Shown piece after piece: positions 23,348-32,211 of a stretch of DNA of 64,000 nt (position 1 is its first letter; each line of letters begins with the position of its first letter). Under the pieces are notes generated by a model. The model saw only the letters and a program-made list of their open reading frames with translations, made no database searches and was not told the DNA's origin. Origin of the DNA: Devosia sp. Root413D1 (lineage in GTDB: Bacteria; Pseudomonadota; Alphaproteobacteria; Rhizobiales; Devosiaceae); the NCBI RefSeq assembly GCF_001425235.1, contig NZ_LMEA01000010.1, forward strand, positions 254,275-318,274, in the 5' to 3' direction. Position numbers and translations under genes: made by a program.

Positions 23348-25690
23348 CTAGCTGGCCTTGCGGGTCTGCAGGCCGACGTAAGTAGCGATTGGCGCGGGGT
23401 GGCCGAACAGAAAGCCCTGTGCAGTGGCGCAGCCTTCCGCCCGAAGGAAGGCCAGCTCTTCCTGCCGCTCGACGCCTTCGGCGACCACCGGGGTGCCGAG
23501 ATAGCGCCCGAGCTCGACGACGGCGTGGACGATTGCTGCCGATTGCGGGTTGCGGTCGAAGGTCCTGACGAACGACTGGTCGAGCTTGATGCGCGAGAAC
23601 GGGAACGCGCTGAGGTGGGTCAGCGACGAGTGGCCGGTGCCGAAATCGTCGATGGCGACGCGCACCCCGAGCGCCCGTACCTGCCGCAGCGTCGTCACCG
23701 CCCGCACCAGGTCGCGCACCAGCGCGGTTTCGGTTACCTCGATCTCCAGCCGCGCCGGAGAGAGGCCGGTTTCGATCAGCACTTCGTGGATCAGCCGGGC
23801 GAAGGCCGGATTGTGGATCTGCGCTGCCGAAACGTTCACCGAGATGCCGAGCGGTACCCGCCAGCCGGCCGCCTCCGCGCAGGCGGTCCGCAGCACCCAT
23901 TCGCCGATCCCAAGGATCAGCCCGTTCTCCTCGGCAATGGGCACAAAGACGCCGGGTGATACGTCACCGCGCTGCGGATGATGCCAGCGGAGCAGCGCCT
24001 CGAACCCGGTGACGTCGCCGGATGCGAGATCAACCTGCGGCTGGTATGCGAGGTCGAGCTGTCCCGCGTCGGCAGCATCCGCCAGGTCATTGGCGACCAG
24101 CCGGCGGTCCCGCAGTTCGTCGTTCATCGCCGCTTCGAACAGCCGATAGCCGCCGCGCCCCTCCTGCTTGGCCCGGTAAAGCGCCATGTCGGCGGCCGAC
24201 ATCAGCTGCTCGGCGCTCTCGGCGTCGCCGGGGAAGGAGGCGATGCCGATCGAAGCGGAGATCACGGCGTCGTCTGCGGTCTCGGCGACATCGTGGGCAA
24301 ACGCCTGCAGTAAACGCTGCGCTACGCGGTTGGCGGCATCGAGGTTCTCGGTGGCGTTGAGGACCACGGCGAACTCGTCGCCGCTCAGTCGCGCCGGATA
24401 GCCGATCTCCGTCACCTCGCGCTGCAGGATCAACCCGACCCGGCGCAACAGCGCATCACCGGCCGCGTGGCCGTAGAGGTCGTTTACTTCCTTGAACTTG
24501 TCGAGGTCGAGGCACAGCACGCTGCAGCTCTGGCCGTCACTGCGGGCCCGGTCGATGGTTTCGTTCAGCCGCCGGCCGAAGCTCACCCGGTTGGGCAGCC
24601 CGGTCAGCGCATCGTGGTGGGCGAGGAAGCGGATGTGGTCTTCGGCCTGCTTGCGGACCGACACATCGCGGATGGCGATGGCCCGCTGCCGCACGCCCTG
24701 AAATTCGATCTCATGCGCCACCGCCTCGACCGGGACATCGCCGCCGGCGACTTTCAGCGCGGCGTCGATGGTGGCGTTGGCAGTGCGATCGAGCGCCTCG
24801 CAAGCAGTGGCGTCGAGAAAATCGAGCAGCGGCCGACCGCTGGCATCGGCCTCGGAGCCCACCAATTGCCTGAAACTGCGATTGGTGGCGCTGATCGTGC
24901 CTTGCCGCACAATGACGATGCCTTCGACCGCGGCGTCCGCCAGTTCGCGCATCCGCACGCTTTCAGCGCTGTGACGCCGGTCCCTGAGGTCGAGCAGGGT
25001 GCCGCCCATGGCGAGGCCCAGGATGACGGTCGAGGCGAGCGACAGCACCAGCCAGAGCCAGGTCGGGGTGCCCTCAGCGACGATCGAGTAGCAGTCGGCG
25101 AAGCCGGCGGCGCCCATGGCGGTGAAATGCATGGCGCAGATGGCGAGGGTGAGCAGAACCGGCGCGCCGACGCGGCCGCGCAGCGTCGAGGCGCGCGCCA
25201 GCCACAGCGCTGCAGCGCCCAGCGCCATGCCGGTCAGGATTGAAAACGCGACGAGATTGCCGTCCCAGAGGATGCCGCCGCCGACGATTACCGCCGCCAT
25301 GCCGGTATAGTGCATGGCGGAAATGCCGAGCCCGACCACCGCGCCGGCGAGGACAGAGTCGCCGGCTGACGTGCCGACGGCGGCAAACCACAGTCCGCCG
25401 CCGACAATGGCGATGGCCAGCGACAGCGAGGCCAATGTCGTCGGCAGGTCGTAGCCGACCGCAACGCCGGGGTGAAACGCCAGCATGGCGACGAAGTGGG
25501 TGGCCCAGATGCCGAAGCCGACGGAAACCGCCGCGACGCCCAGCCACACCAGCTGCATCCCGCCGGCGGTCCGCCGGGCGTGGTGCAGCAGCGATATTCC
25601 GGCGAACGACGAGAGCGCGCATAACAACGCCGCCACGACGACCAGCGCCATGTCATGGTTGTTCAGTAGTGTGTTGACGACGGCCTGCAA
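23348..25690 (-). CDS. MHYT-PAS-GGDEF-EAL membrane signalling protein
   Basis: 780 residues. The first 240 form a seven-helix MHYT sensor with the His-containing motifs ATHFVAM, AMHYTGM and AMHFTAM; this module is thought to bind copper and sense a diatomic gas. A PAS-like segment (about 245-340) leads to a GGDEF domain with active-type site SGDEF. The EAL domain has EALLRW, EVTE, DDFGTG and EGVE, so the phosphodiesterase residues are present. It would make and/or break cyclic-di-GMP in response to an inner-membrane signal, affecting motility or biofilm. It stands alone. Confidence 0.93.
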   Translation of the reverse strand: MQAVVNTLLNNHDMALVVVAALLCALSSFAGISLLHHARRTAGGMQLVWLGVAAVSVGFGIWATHFVAMLAFHPGVAVGYDLPTTLASLSLAIAIVGGGLWFAAVGTSAGDSVLAGAVVGLGISAMHYTGMAAVIVGGGILWDGNLVAFSILTGMALGAAALWLARASTLRGRVGAPVLLTLAICAMHFTAMGAAGFADCYSIVAEGTPTWLWLVLSLASTVILGLAMGGTLLDLRDRRHSAESVRMRELADAAVEGIVIVRQGTISATNRSFRQLVGSEADASGRPLLDFLDATACEALDRTANATIDAALKVAGGDVPVEAVAHEIEFQGVRQRAIAIRDVSVRKQAEDHIRFLAHHDALTGLPNRVSFGRRLNETIDRARSDGQSCSVLCLDLDKFKEVNDLYGHAAGDALLRRVGLILQREVTEIGYPARLSGDEFAVVLNATENLDAANRVAQRLLQAFAHDVAETADDAVISASIGIASFPGDAESAEQLMSAADMALYRAKQEGRGGYRLFEAAMNDELRDRRLVANDLADAADAGQLDLAYQPQVDLASGDVTGFEALLRWHHPQRGDVSPGVFVPIAEENGLILGIGEWVLRTACAEAAGWRVPLGISVNVSAAQIHNPAFARLIHEVLIETGLSPARLEIEVTETALVRDLVRAVTTLRQVRALGVRVAIDDFGTGHSSLTHLSAFPFSRIKLDQSFVRTFDRNPQSAAIVHAVVELGRYLGTPVVAEGVERQEELAFLRAEGCATAQGFLFGHPAPIATYVGLQTRKAS

Positions 25691-25991
25691 CAGGCGCCCC
25701 CGGATACTTCGATGCCGGCGATAGTTCGCATCGCGAGTGAACAGACGATTACCCGCTCCTCCGAACCGCCATCGGTTTGTCGCATGGGTGAATCAGCCGT
25801 CTGGAGCACTGCAGGTATAACTGCGTAGGTGTTTGGCCGGACGGCAGCAGGCGGGGCTGAGACGCCCCCAGGCCCTTGATTCGTCTCGCTTTCCAACCGG
25901 AAAAGTCCGCAACTGCACCTGAAAAGCCTGCAGTGGCGATGGAACGAGAAGCCGGCCGGCAAGTTTTGCTGCGGGGCTTTCAGGAGCAGTT
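25691..25991. other. 301-base intergenic region
   Basis: Divergent space between the GGDEF/EAL gene and a small hypothetical gene. It contains a decayed copy of the second hairpin of the repeat module (25886-25925) and is otherwise without clear structure. No convincing gene or consensus promoter was seen. Confidence 0.5.
25886..25925 (+). repeat. Degenerate second hairpin of the two-hairpin module (copy 4)
   Basis: The sequence keeps the linker and left inner arm (CTTTCCAACCGGAAAAGT) and a CGCAACT loop, but the right arm is broken. It is recognisable as family by alignment with 3542-3584, and probably no longer folds. Confidence 0.6.
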
Positions 25992-26228
25992 ATGACGCAG
26001 CGCACGTTTGGGCCGGAGAAGCGCGACGGCCGATGGTATTTCTACGCCTATCTCGACGGACAACAGGTCGAGTGGGGTCCGTATTCGAGCGAGGAATTCG
26101 CCAAAGGGGCCAAAGACGCGATCGAGCGCCGGCTTGGTGAGGAGGATCAGGCGAGCGCTCCGCAACCGGCGGCCGCGCCGGCAGGCGACGAGCCGGCAGA
26201 GCAGGGCGCCCCAGCCGAAGGCGAGTAG
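25992..26228 (+). CDS. Small hypothetical protein
   Basis: 78 residues. The N-terminal half is compact and aromatic (FGPEKRDGRWYFYAYLDGQQ, then EWGPYSSEEFA) and looks like a small folded module of two beta strands and a helix. The C-terminal 30 residues are Ala/Pro/Glu-rich and probably disordered. I recognise no family. Codon use is like that of its neighbours. It is followed by a long inverted repeat and the convergent alkylhydroperoxidase-like gene. Confidence 0.6.
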   Translation: MTQRTFGPEKRDGRWYFYAYLDGQQVEWGPYSSEEFAKGAKDAIERRLGEEDQASAPQPAAAPAGDEPAEQGAPAEGE

Positions 26229-26250
26229 CCCACAACCGGTGGTTGGCCGA

Positions 26251-26355
26251 CCCCACCCCTGTCCCGTCCCCTGAGAAGGGGGAGGGAGACCAAAACACCA
26301 GCGTCTCAGCATGCGTCTCCCTCCCCTTCTTTAGGGGGAGGGGACAGGGGTGGGG
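26251..26355. repeat. CT/GA-rich long inverted repeat, copy A
   Basis: Arms of about 40 bp (26251-26290 and 26315-26355) begin CCCCACCCCTGTCCC and end GGGACAGGGGTGGGG. The sequence just inside the left arm, GAGACCAAAACACCAGC, also occurs at 34026-34155, so the two copies share recent ancestry. It lies between convergent genes. Confidence 0.88.
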
Positions 26356-26378
26356 GCAGCCCGCGCCGCCGTTGAGGC

Positions 26379-26984
26379 CTACCCAGCCGCCGGGGTCGGT
26401 TCGCCCAGCGATAGCATCAGCCGGTTGGCCCAGTTGAAGAACGCGGCGCTCTGGATCAGGTCGGCGATGGCGAGGTCGTCGAGCCCAGCCTCTTTGAGGT
26501 CGGCGATCTGTTCGCCGCCAAAGGCCGAGGGCGTCTCGGTCAGGGCGACGGAGGCGGCGACCAAGGTATTCCAGCGATCGCCGAGATCGACGTCTACGCC
26601 ACCGTCGAGCAGCCGCTGCACATCCTCGCCGCGCTTCGAATAGGTCGAGGCGAAGCGGGCATGCACCGAGGCGCAGAAGATGCAGCCATTGGAGCGCGAG
26701 GTCGCCGCGGCAGAGAGCTCGCGCTCGGCGCGGGGCAGGCCGGCGTCGGGGTTGTAGAAGATATCCTTGTCGGTGCGGGTACGTGCGCCGAGGATATCGG
26801 GATCACGGGCCAGCAGCATGAAATAGGGCGATTTGGCGCGCGACGCCTCGGTCAGCCCTTCCCAGTGCCGGTCGGTGAGTTCGGACTCGTCGAGCGGCTG
26901 CAGCCACGGGGCCCAGCCGATCTGCTCCTGGGTGAAGACCACCGGGCGGTCGGCGAGGTCGTAGGTGATGGCTTTATCGGTCAT
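26379..26984 (-). CDS. Alkylhydroperoxidase-domain protein (Avi_7169-like)
   Basis: 201 residues. A carboxymuconolactone decarboxylase/AhpD-like fold is indicated by the CxxC...H site in CIFCASVHARF (about residues 100-110), preceded by the helix RAERELSAAATSRSNG. In AhpD the two cysteines and His form a peroxidase or disulfide-reducing centre. Its N-terminal 80 residues, with a conserved DKDIFY-type segment, match as I recall the Avi_7169 subgroup (TIGR04030). It closes an operon with a second CMD protein, a flavin monooxygenase and an ABC importer, so it may detoxify peroxides formed by the monooxygenase. That role is inference. Confidence 0.85.
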   Translation of the reverse strand: MTDKAITYDLADRPVVFTQEQIGWAPWLQPLDESELTDRHWEGLTEASRAKSPYFMLLARDPDILGARTRTDKDIFYNPDAGLPRAERELSAAATSRSNGCIFCASVHARFASTYSKRGEDVQRLLDGGVDVDLGDRWNTLVAASVALTETPSAFGGEQIADLKEAGLDDLAIADLIQSAAFFNWANRLMLSLGEPTPAAG

Positions 26985-26992
26985 TTCGGGCC

Positions 26993-27643
26993 TCAGGCTG
27001 CAGCGACGGGGCTGATCGGGGTGGTGGCGTAGGCGACGCTCGCGGCCTGCTGCGAAGCGGCGAGGGCCCTGAGCCCGATCACCACGCGGATCTGGAAGGC
27101 GAGGAACGCCACCAGCTGGCTCAGGGTCACGATGTCGGTGGTCGACCAGCCGGCGTTGAGGAGCTTCTGCAGCTTGTCGGGGCTGGCGTCGCGCGGCCGG
27201 AAAACCAGGAAGTGGGCGTGGGCCAGCGCCGCGCCGAGGCGCCCGAGCACCTCGCGGTTTGCCGGGTCGGGCTGATACTCGAGGCCCGGCTTGTCTTCGG
27301 CGCTGAGCGGACCGGCGGGGTAGTGGCCATAGGGGCCGACCGTCTCGCCACGACGGATCTCAGCACTGATGGCGCCGATCAGGCCATTGCGGTCGTGGTG
27401 ACCCAGCTGCTCCTTGTAGAACGCGGCGATCGCTTCGTCCTTGTGCAGCGCGGCGACGAAGTAGGCGATGGCAAACCGCTCTTCGAGCAGCACCGTGCCG
27501 GCATCAGCGGGCGCGAACAGCGCCTCAAAACTCTTCTGCGCATTGTCGCGGGCAGTCGGGCGCCCATTGCGCACCGCATCCAGTGCGCTGCCGGGGAGCA
27601 CGCCCACCAACTGGTCGATGACGTCCTTGCTCTTGTCGCTCAT
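26993..27643 (-). CDS. CMD-domain protein (Avi_7170-like)
   Basis: 216 residues, the partner of the alkylhydroperoxidase-like protein encoded 8 bases downstream. The sequence has the helical CMD/AhpD layout (FAIAYFVAALHKDEAIAAFYKEQ and the C-terminal VTLSQLVAFLAFQIRVVIGL) but lacks a CxxC pair, so it cannot work as a classical AhpD. I recall this as the Avi_7170 subgroup (TIGR04029), which occurs with the Avi_7169 type. A structural or regulatory partner is plausible. Confidence 0.82.
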   Translation of the reverse strand: MSDKSKDVIDQLVGVLPGSALDAVRNGRPTARDNAQKSFEALFAPADAGTVLLEERFAIAYFVAALHKDEAIAAFYKEQLGHHDRNGLIGAISAEIRRGETVGPYGHYPAGPLSAEDKPGLEYQPDPANREVLGRLGAALAHAHFLVFRPRDASPDKLQKLLNAGWSTTDIVTLSQLVAFLAFQIRVVIGLRALAASQQAASVAYATTPISPVAAA

Positions 27644-27680
27644 GGGGATGTTCCTTTCGAGAGCTTGGTCTTTGGTTTGG

Positions 27681-28727
27681 TCAGCGCACCACGCTCAGGC
27701 GTGGCGAATGCGGCTTGTCGGCCTTGGACCAGCCGAGGGAAGGGGCGACTTTCTCGGCGATCAGTTCGATCGAGCGGAGCACCAGCTCGTGCGGCGGATC
27801 GACCGAATGCACCTGGAAGACGATGTCGGTGACGCGCGGCAGCGTGGTGTCGCGATGGAGGCTCTCCAGCACGTCGTCGACGGTGCCGACATGCGTGTCG
27901 GTGGCAGCGATCAGATCATCGAGATCGTCGCTTTCGAAGCGGTGGCCGCCCTTGGCGAGGCCGATAGCAGCCTTCTTCAAGCCAACCGCGGCGAAGCGGC
28001 GGGCTTCCTCGCGGTTGTCGGCGACGAACAGGGTACGCGAGGCGACGATACGCGGCGCGATCTCGCGCGGCAGGTGCGCGAAATAGCCATCGATGATCGG
28101 GTGCTGCAGGTCGGGCAGGCTCGCCTTGGGATTGTCGGCCGGACGCGGCTGGGTGCGCGACAGCATCAGCCCGTCGCCGGCCTTGCCGGCCCGAATGCCG
28201 CCAGCCACCGAGAAGGTGGCCTGCCAGAAGCGCTCGAGCAGGTGCGGCGCCGCCGGGTAGAGCTTGACGTCGCCGACGATCGGCGAGCCGGAGAGCGCGG
28301 TGCGGAAAGTCGCGAGGTGCCGCTCATAGATGGCGGCCTTGTCCTTCACGTCGTAACCAAAGGCGGTGAACGAATCCGGGGTGCCGCCCGAGCCGGTGCC
28401 GAGCTCCAGCCGGCCTCCCGACAACAGGTCGAGCACCGCCGCATCCTCGGCGGCGCGGATGGCGTTTTCGAGCGGCAGGGTGATGATGCCGGTGCCGAGC
28501 CGGATGCGGGTGGTGCGCGACGCCACATAGGAGAGGAACACCAGTGGGGAGGGCAGCCCGCCCTCATCGCGGTGGAAATGGTGCTGCGCCACCCAGGCGC
28601 TGTCGAAGCCATTGGCTTCGGCGTGGACGATCTGTGTCGCGGCATTGTGATAGCGCTCGCCGGCGCTGGTGTCGTCGAGCAGCCGGGTGAAGAAGCCGAG
28701 GCGCTTAGGCAGTGTTGGGTCAGACAT
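27681..28727 (-). CDS. FMN-dependent luciferase-like monooxygenase (KPN_01858-like)
   Basis: 348 residues with the bacterial-luciferase TIM-barrel features: GFFTRLLDDTSAG near the N-terminus, SAWVAQHHFHRDEGG, IRLGTGIITLPLENAIRAAEDAAV (flavin-binding region) and GGRLELGTGSGG. It probably needs reduced FMN supplied by a separate reductase; none is encoded here. Such enzymes often oxidise sulfonates, thioethers, amines or N-heterocycles. I recall a matching uncharacterised family (TIGR04027). The gene overlaps the end of the ABC ATPase gene by 8 bases, tying the enzyme to the imported substrate. Confidence 0.87.
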   Translation of the reverse strand: MSDPTLPKRLGFFTRLLDDTSAGERYHNAATQIVHAEANGFDSAWVAQHHFHRDEGGLPSPLVFLSYVASRTTRIRLGTGIITLPLENAIRAAEDAAVLDLLSGGRLELGTGSGGTPDSFTAFGYDVKDKAAIYERHLATFRTALSGSPIVGDVKLYPAAPHLLERFWQATFSVAGGIRAGKAGDGLMLSRTQPRPADNPKASLPDLQHPIIDGYFAHLPREIAPRIVASRTLFVADNREEARRFAAVGLKKAAIGLAKGGHRFESDDLDDLIAATDTHVGTVDDVLESLHRDTTLPRVTDIVFQVHSVDPPHELVLRSIELIAEKVAPSLGWSKADKPHSPRLSVVR

Positions 28728-30345
28728 TGGCGTGGCTCCGTTGGCCGGGAATGGCGTCGATCAGTTCGCGCGTGTAGGGGCTTTGCGGGTTGCGGAAGAC
28801 CTCGGCGACTGGCCCGGTTTCCACCTGCCTGCCGTTCTGCAGTACCGACACGGTGTCGGAGATCTGCCGCACCACGGCGAGGTCGTGCGAGACGAAGAGG
28901 TAGGTAAGGCCGCGCTCGCGCTGCAGCTCGTCGAGCAGCTTCAGGATCTGCGCCTGCACCGTCACGTCGAGGGCCGACACCGCCTCGTCGAGCACCACCA
29001 CCTCGGGGTCGAGCACCAGGGCCCGGGCGATGGCGACACGCTGCCGCTGTCCGCCGGAGAGAGCTCGTGGCCGGCGCTGGCGCAAAGCTTCGGGCAGCCC
29101 GACCCGTTCCAGCAGCGCGTTGACCTTGTCGGCGCGCGCCGCGGCATCGAGGCGGCCGAAATTGCGCAAGGGTTCCTCGACGATCGAAAACACCGTCTGG
29201 CGCGGATCGAGCGACGAGAAGGGGTTCTGGTAGACCAGCTGGATCTTCTGGCGGAACTGGCGCAGCGCATCGCCCTTCAGTGAGGCGATATCGGTGCCGG
29301 CAATGCTGATCCGGCCCGAGGTCGGGCGACCGAAACCGACGACGTCGCGTACCGTAGTGGTCTTGCCGGAGCCGGACTCGCCGACAATGGCGTGGGTGGT
29401 GCCACGGCGCACCGCGAACGAGATGTCGTCGACGGCGCGGAAATTCTTCCTGCCATCAATCTGGAAGTCGTGGACGAGGTTTTCGACCAGGATTGCATCC
29501 TCACTGGCAGGGATGACAGCCGCTGGGTAAGGAGATCTCGCGGCTCTGGTACCAGCCGACAGCGAGGGCGCATCGGCGAGCAGTTGCCGGGCATAGGCGC
29601 TTTGCGGCGCCGCCAGCAGCTGGCGCGCCGCGCCGGTTTCCTGGATGCGGCCGCCCTGCAGCACGACGATGCGGTCGGCCCGGTCGGCGGCGACCCCGAG
29701 ATCGTGGGTGACCAGCAGCACGGCGGTGCCGGTATCGCGGCGCAACTCGTCGATCAAATCGAGGATGCGGCGCTGCACGGTGACGTCGAGCGCGCTGGTC
29801 GGCTCGTCGGCAATGATCAGTTGCGGCTTCAGCGCAATGGCAATGGCGATCAGCACGCGCTGCTTCATGCCGCCCGAGAGTTCGTGCGGATATTGCCGGG
29901 CCCGGAGCTCGGGGTCGGACAAGCCGACGCGGGCCAGGAGTTCAATCACCCGCGCGGCGATCGCCTTGCCGTCGCGCTCGCCATGGATGCGGAGGATTTC
30001 GCCGACCTGCGCGCCGATGGTTTTCACCGGGTTCAGCGAACTGGTGGGATCCTGCGGGATCAGGCTGATCTGGCGGCCGCGGATGGCGTCGAAGCGCTTG
30101 CCGGTCCAGTGGGCGATATCCTCGCCGTTGAGCCGGATGGCGCCATGCTCGATGCGGCCATTCTCGGGCAACAGCCCGATCACCGCCTGGGCGGTAGTGG
30201 TCTTGCCCGAGCCGGACTCGCCGACCAGCGCCACGACTTCGCCCGGCTCGACGCTGAAGCTCACGTCGTGGGTGACGCGGGCATAGCGTTCGGCTTCCTT
30301 GTAGGCGACCGAGAGGTTCTCGACCGAGAGGAGGGGAGTGCTCAT
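28720..30345 (-). CDS. ABC importer ATPase, two fused nucleotide-binding domains
   Basis: 541 residues from the ATG at 30345, which overlaps the permease stop (ATGA). Two complete ATPase domains lie in tandem. Domain one (about 1-260) has GESGSGKTTT, LSGGMKQRVLIA and LIIADEPTSALD. Domain two (about 285-541) has GESGSGKTTT, LSGGQRQRVAIA and VVVLDEAVSALD. This is the DppD-DppF (or GsiA-type) fusion of peptide/nickel-type importers. It would energise uptake through the two permeases of this operon. Confidence 0.94.
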   Translation of the reverse strand: MSTPLLSVENLSVAYKEAERYARVTHDVSFSVEPGEVVALVGESGSGKTTTAQAVIGLLPENGRIEHGAIRLNGEDIAHWTGKRFDAIRGRQISLIPQDPTSSLNPVKTIGAQVGEILRIHGERDGKAIAARVIELLARVGLSDPELRARQYPHELSGGMKQRVLIAIAIALKPQLIIADEPTSALDVTVQRRILDLIDELRRDTGTAVLLVTHDLGVAADRADRIVVLQGGRIQETGAARQLLAAPQSAYARQLLADAPSLSAGTRAARSPYPAAVIPASEDAILVENLVHDFQIDGRKNFRAVDDISFAVRRGTTHAIVGESGSGKTTTVRDVVGFGRPTSGRISIAGTDIASLKGDALRQFRQKIQLVYQNPFSSLDPRQTVFSIVEEPLRNFGRLDAAARADKVNALLERVGLPEALRQRRPRALSGGQRQRVAIARALVLDPEVVVLDEAVSALDVTVQAQILKLLDELQRERGLTYLFVSHDLAVVRQISDTVSVLQNGRQVETGPVAEVFRNPQSPYTRELIDAIPGQRSHANV

Positions 30346-31214
30346 CGTCCGACCTTCCCCAGCGCCTGGCTGATGCGATTGGCCGACAGCACCACCAGCA
30401 CCACGACGAGGCCTGGAGCGGTGGTCAGCCACCAGGCGGTCGAGATGTAGTTGCGTCCCTCGGCGATCAGGAGGCCCCATTCCGGCGTCGGCGGTGGCGC
30501 GCCATAGCCGAGGAAGCCGAGTGTCGAGATGGCGAGGATGGCGCCGCCGAACTGCAATGCGGCGAGGGCCAGCACCGAGGTCAGCGAGTTGGGCAGCACA
30601 TGTCGCCACAGCACCGAAAGAAAGGTGCCGCCGCTGCCGAACGCCGCCTCGACATATTCCGAGCGCCGCACCCGCACCACTTCGGAGCGCGACAGGCGGG
30701 CGAAGCCGGCGACCGAGGTGATGCCCACGGCGATGGCGGCATTCACCGTGCCGAAACCGAGCAGGATAATGATCGAGAGCATCAGCAGCAGGCCGGGAAT
30801 CGACAGCAGCACGTCGACGACGCGCATCACTGCCTCTTCGACCAAGCCGCCGACGGCGCCGGCGAACAGCCCGAGCGTGGTGCCGACGACGAGGCCAACC
30901 AGCACCGCGACGAAGGCGCCGGTCAGCGAGTGCACCGCGCCATAGACGATGCGGGCGAAGAGATCGCGGCCCAGCGCGTCGGTGCCGAGGATGTGGATGA
31001 GGCTCGGCGCCTTGAGTTTTTCCGCCGGTACGCCCTGCACCGGGTTGAAGCTGGTGAACAGCGAGGGCGCGACGGCGAACAGCACCACCAGGGCAATGAT
31101 GCCCCAGGCCAGCACCAGGCTGGGCGAGACGCCGCGCAAGCGCTGCAGCAGCGGGTTACCCGCGGCGTTGCGCGGCTTACTGACGAGGATGTCGGTGGAT
31201 CCGATGCTGGTCAT
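30342..31214 (-). CDS. ABC importer permease (DppC-like)
   Basis: 290 residues from the ATG at 31214. After a cytoplasmic start there is a first helix, then the DppC signature HILGTDALGRDLFARIVYGA, a helix-rich core and an EAA loop (RRSEYVEAAFGSGG). It forms the channel with the DppB-like protein. It overlaps its neighbours on both sides by ATGA, so the three membrane and ATPase genes are tightly coupled. Confidence 0.93.
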   Translation of the reverse strand: MTSIGSTDILVSKPRNAAGNPLLQRLRGVSPSLVLAWGIIALVVLFAVAPSLFTSFNPVQGVPAEKLKAPSLIHILGTDALGRDLFARIVYGAVHSLTGAFVAVLVGLVVGTTLGLFAGAVGGLVEEAVMRVVDVLLSIPGLLLMLSIIILLGFGTVNAAIAVGITSVAGFARLSRSEVVRVRRSEYVEAAFGSGGTFLSVLWRHVLPNSLTSVLALAALQFGGAILAISTLGFLGYGAPPPTPEWGLLIAEGRNYISTAWWLTTAPGLVVVLVVLSANRISQALGKVGR

Positions 31215-32155
31215 GCTGGGGCACCCTTCAGGCGGCGGAGGCGGGGATCGAAAACGGGGTAGAGCAGGTCGACGATGAGGTTCACCGCGACGAAGCAGAG
31301 GGCGGAGAACACCACGATCGCCTGGATCACCGAGGTGTCCTGGAAGCGCACCGAGCGCTCGGTCAGCCCGCCAATGCCGTTGAGGCCGAACACCGTCTCG
31401 GTGATCACCGCGCCGGCCAGCAGCTCGCCGAACAGGATGCCGGCAATGGTGAGGGTAGGGAGCAGCGCGTTTTTCACCACGTGGCGCCACAGCACCCAGC
31501 TGGGCGAGGCGCCTTTGGCGCGAGCCACGGCGACGAAGGGCTGGGTCGAGACCTCGTCGATATTGCGGATGAGGATCTGCGCCAGTGGCGCCGAGATCGG
31601 GATGGCGAGGGTAATTACCGGCAGGATCAGCCCTTCGAACTCGCCCGGGTTGATCACCGAGATCCATTTGAGCCGGAACGAGAAGATCTGGATCAGCATG
31701 ATGCCGAGCCAGAACACCGGCAGCGACACGAACAGCGACGGGATCGACTGGATAGCGGTGCGCAGCCAGGCAAAGGGCGCGAGCGTCGCAAGGAAGGCGA
31801 GGCCGAGTGCGATGATCACTGCGAGGGTGAAGCCGAGGCTGGCGAGCCGGGCGGTTGCCGGCAGATTGGTCAGGAGTTCATGCGCCACGGGCACGCTGCC
31901 GACGACGGAGTAGCCGAAATTGCCGGTGAGGAAATTGCCCAAAGCCTGCAGGTATTGCTGCCAGAGCGGGCTATCGACGCCATAGGCGTCGCGGAGCGCG
32001 GCGATCTGTTCCGGGCCGAGGCCCAGTTCAGGGTTCTGGAACTTGATCAGGATCGCATCACCGGGCAGCGCCTGCAGTAAGAGGAACGAGGCGGTGAAGG
32101 CGATCCACAGGACGAGCAGGGCCTGTCCGATCCGGCCGATGATGTAGCGCGACAT
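31211..32155 (-). CDS. ABC importer permease (DppB-like)
   Basis: 314 residues with about six helices: an N-terminal IIGRIGQALLVLWIAFTASFL, the family phrase LPGDAI, an EAA loop (TQPFVAVARAKGASPSWVLWRHV) and a terminal VNLIVDLLYPVFDPR. It is the first permease of the cluster, 56 bases downstream of the binding-protein gene on the minus strand. Confidence 0.93.
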   Translation of the reverse strand: MSRYIIGRIGQALLVLWIAFTASFLLLQALPGDAILIKFQNPELGLGPEQIAALRDAYGVDSPLWQQYLQALGNFLTGNFGYSVVGSVPVAHELLTNLPATARLASLGFTLAVIIALGLAFLATLAPFAWLRTAIQSIPSLFVSLPVFWLGIMLIQIFSFRLKWISVINPGEFEGLILPVITLAIPISAPLAQILIRNIDEVSTQPFVAVARAKGASPSWVLWRHVVKNALLPTLTIAGILFGELLAGAVITETVFGLNGIGGLTERSVRFQDTSVIQAIVVFSALCFVAVNLIVDLLYPVFDPRLRRLKGAPA

Positions 32156-32211
32156 GGCGGCGCTCCAGAAAGAGGGAGAGGCCCGGGCTCAGCGCCCGGG
32201 CCGGGATCAGG

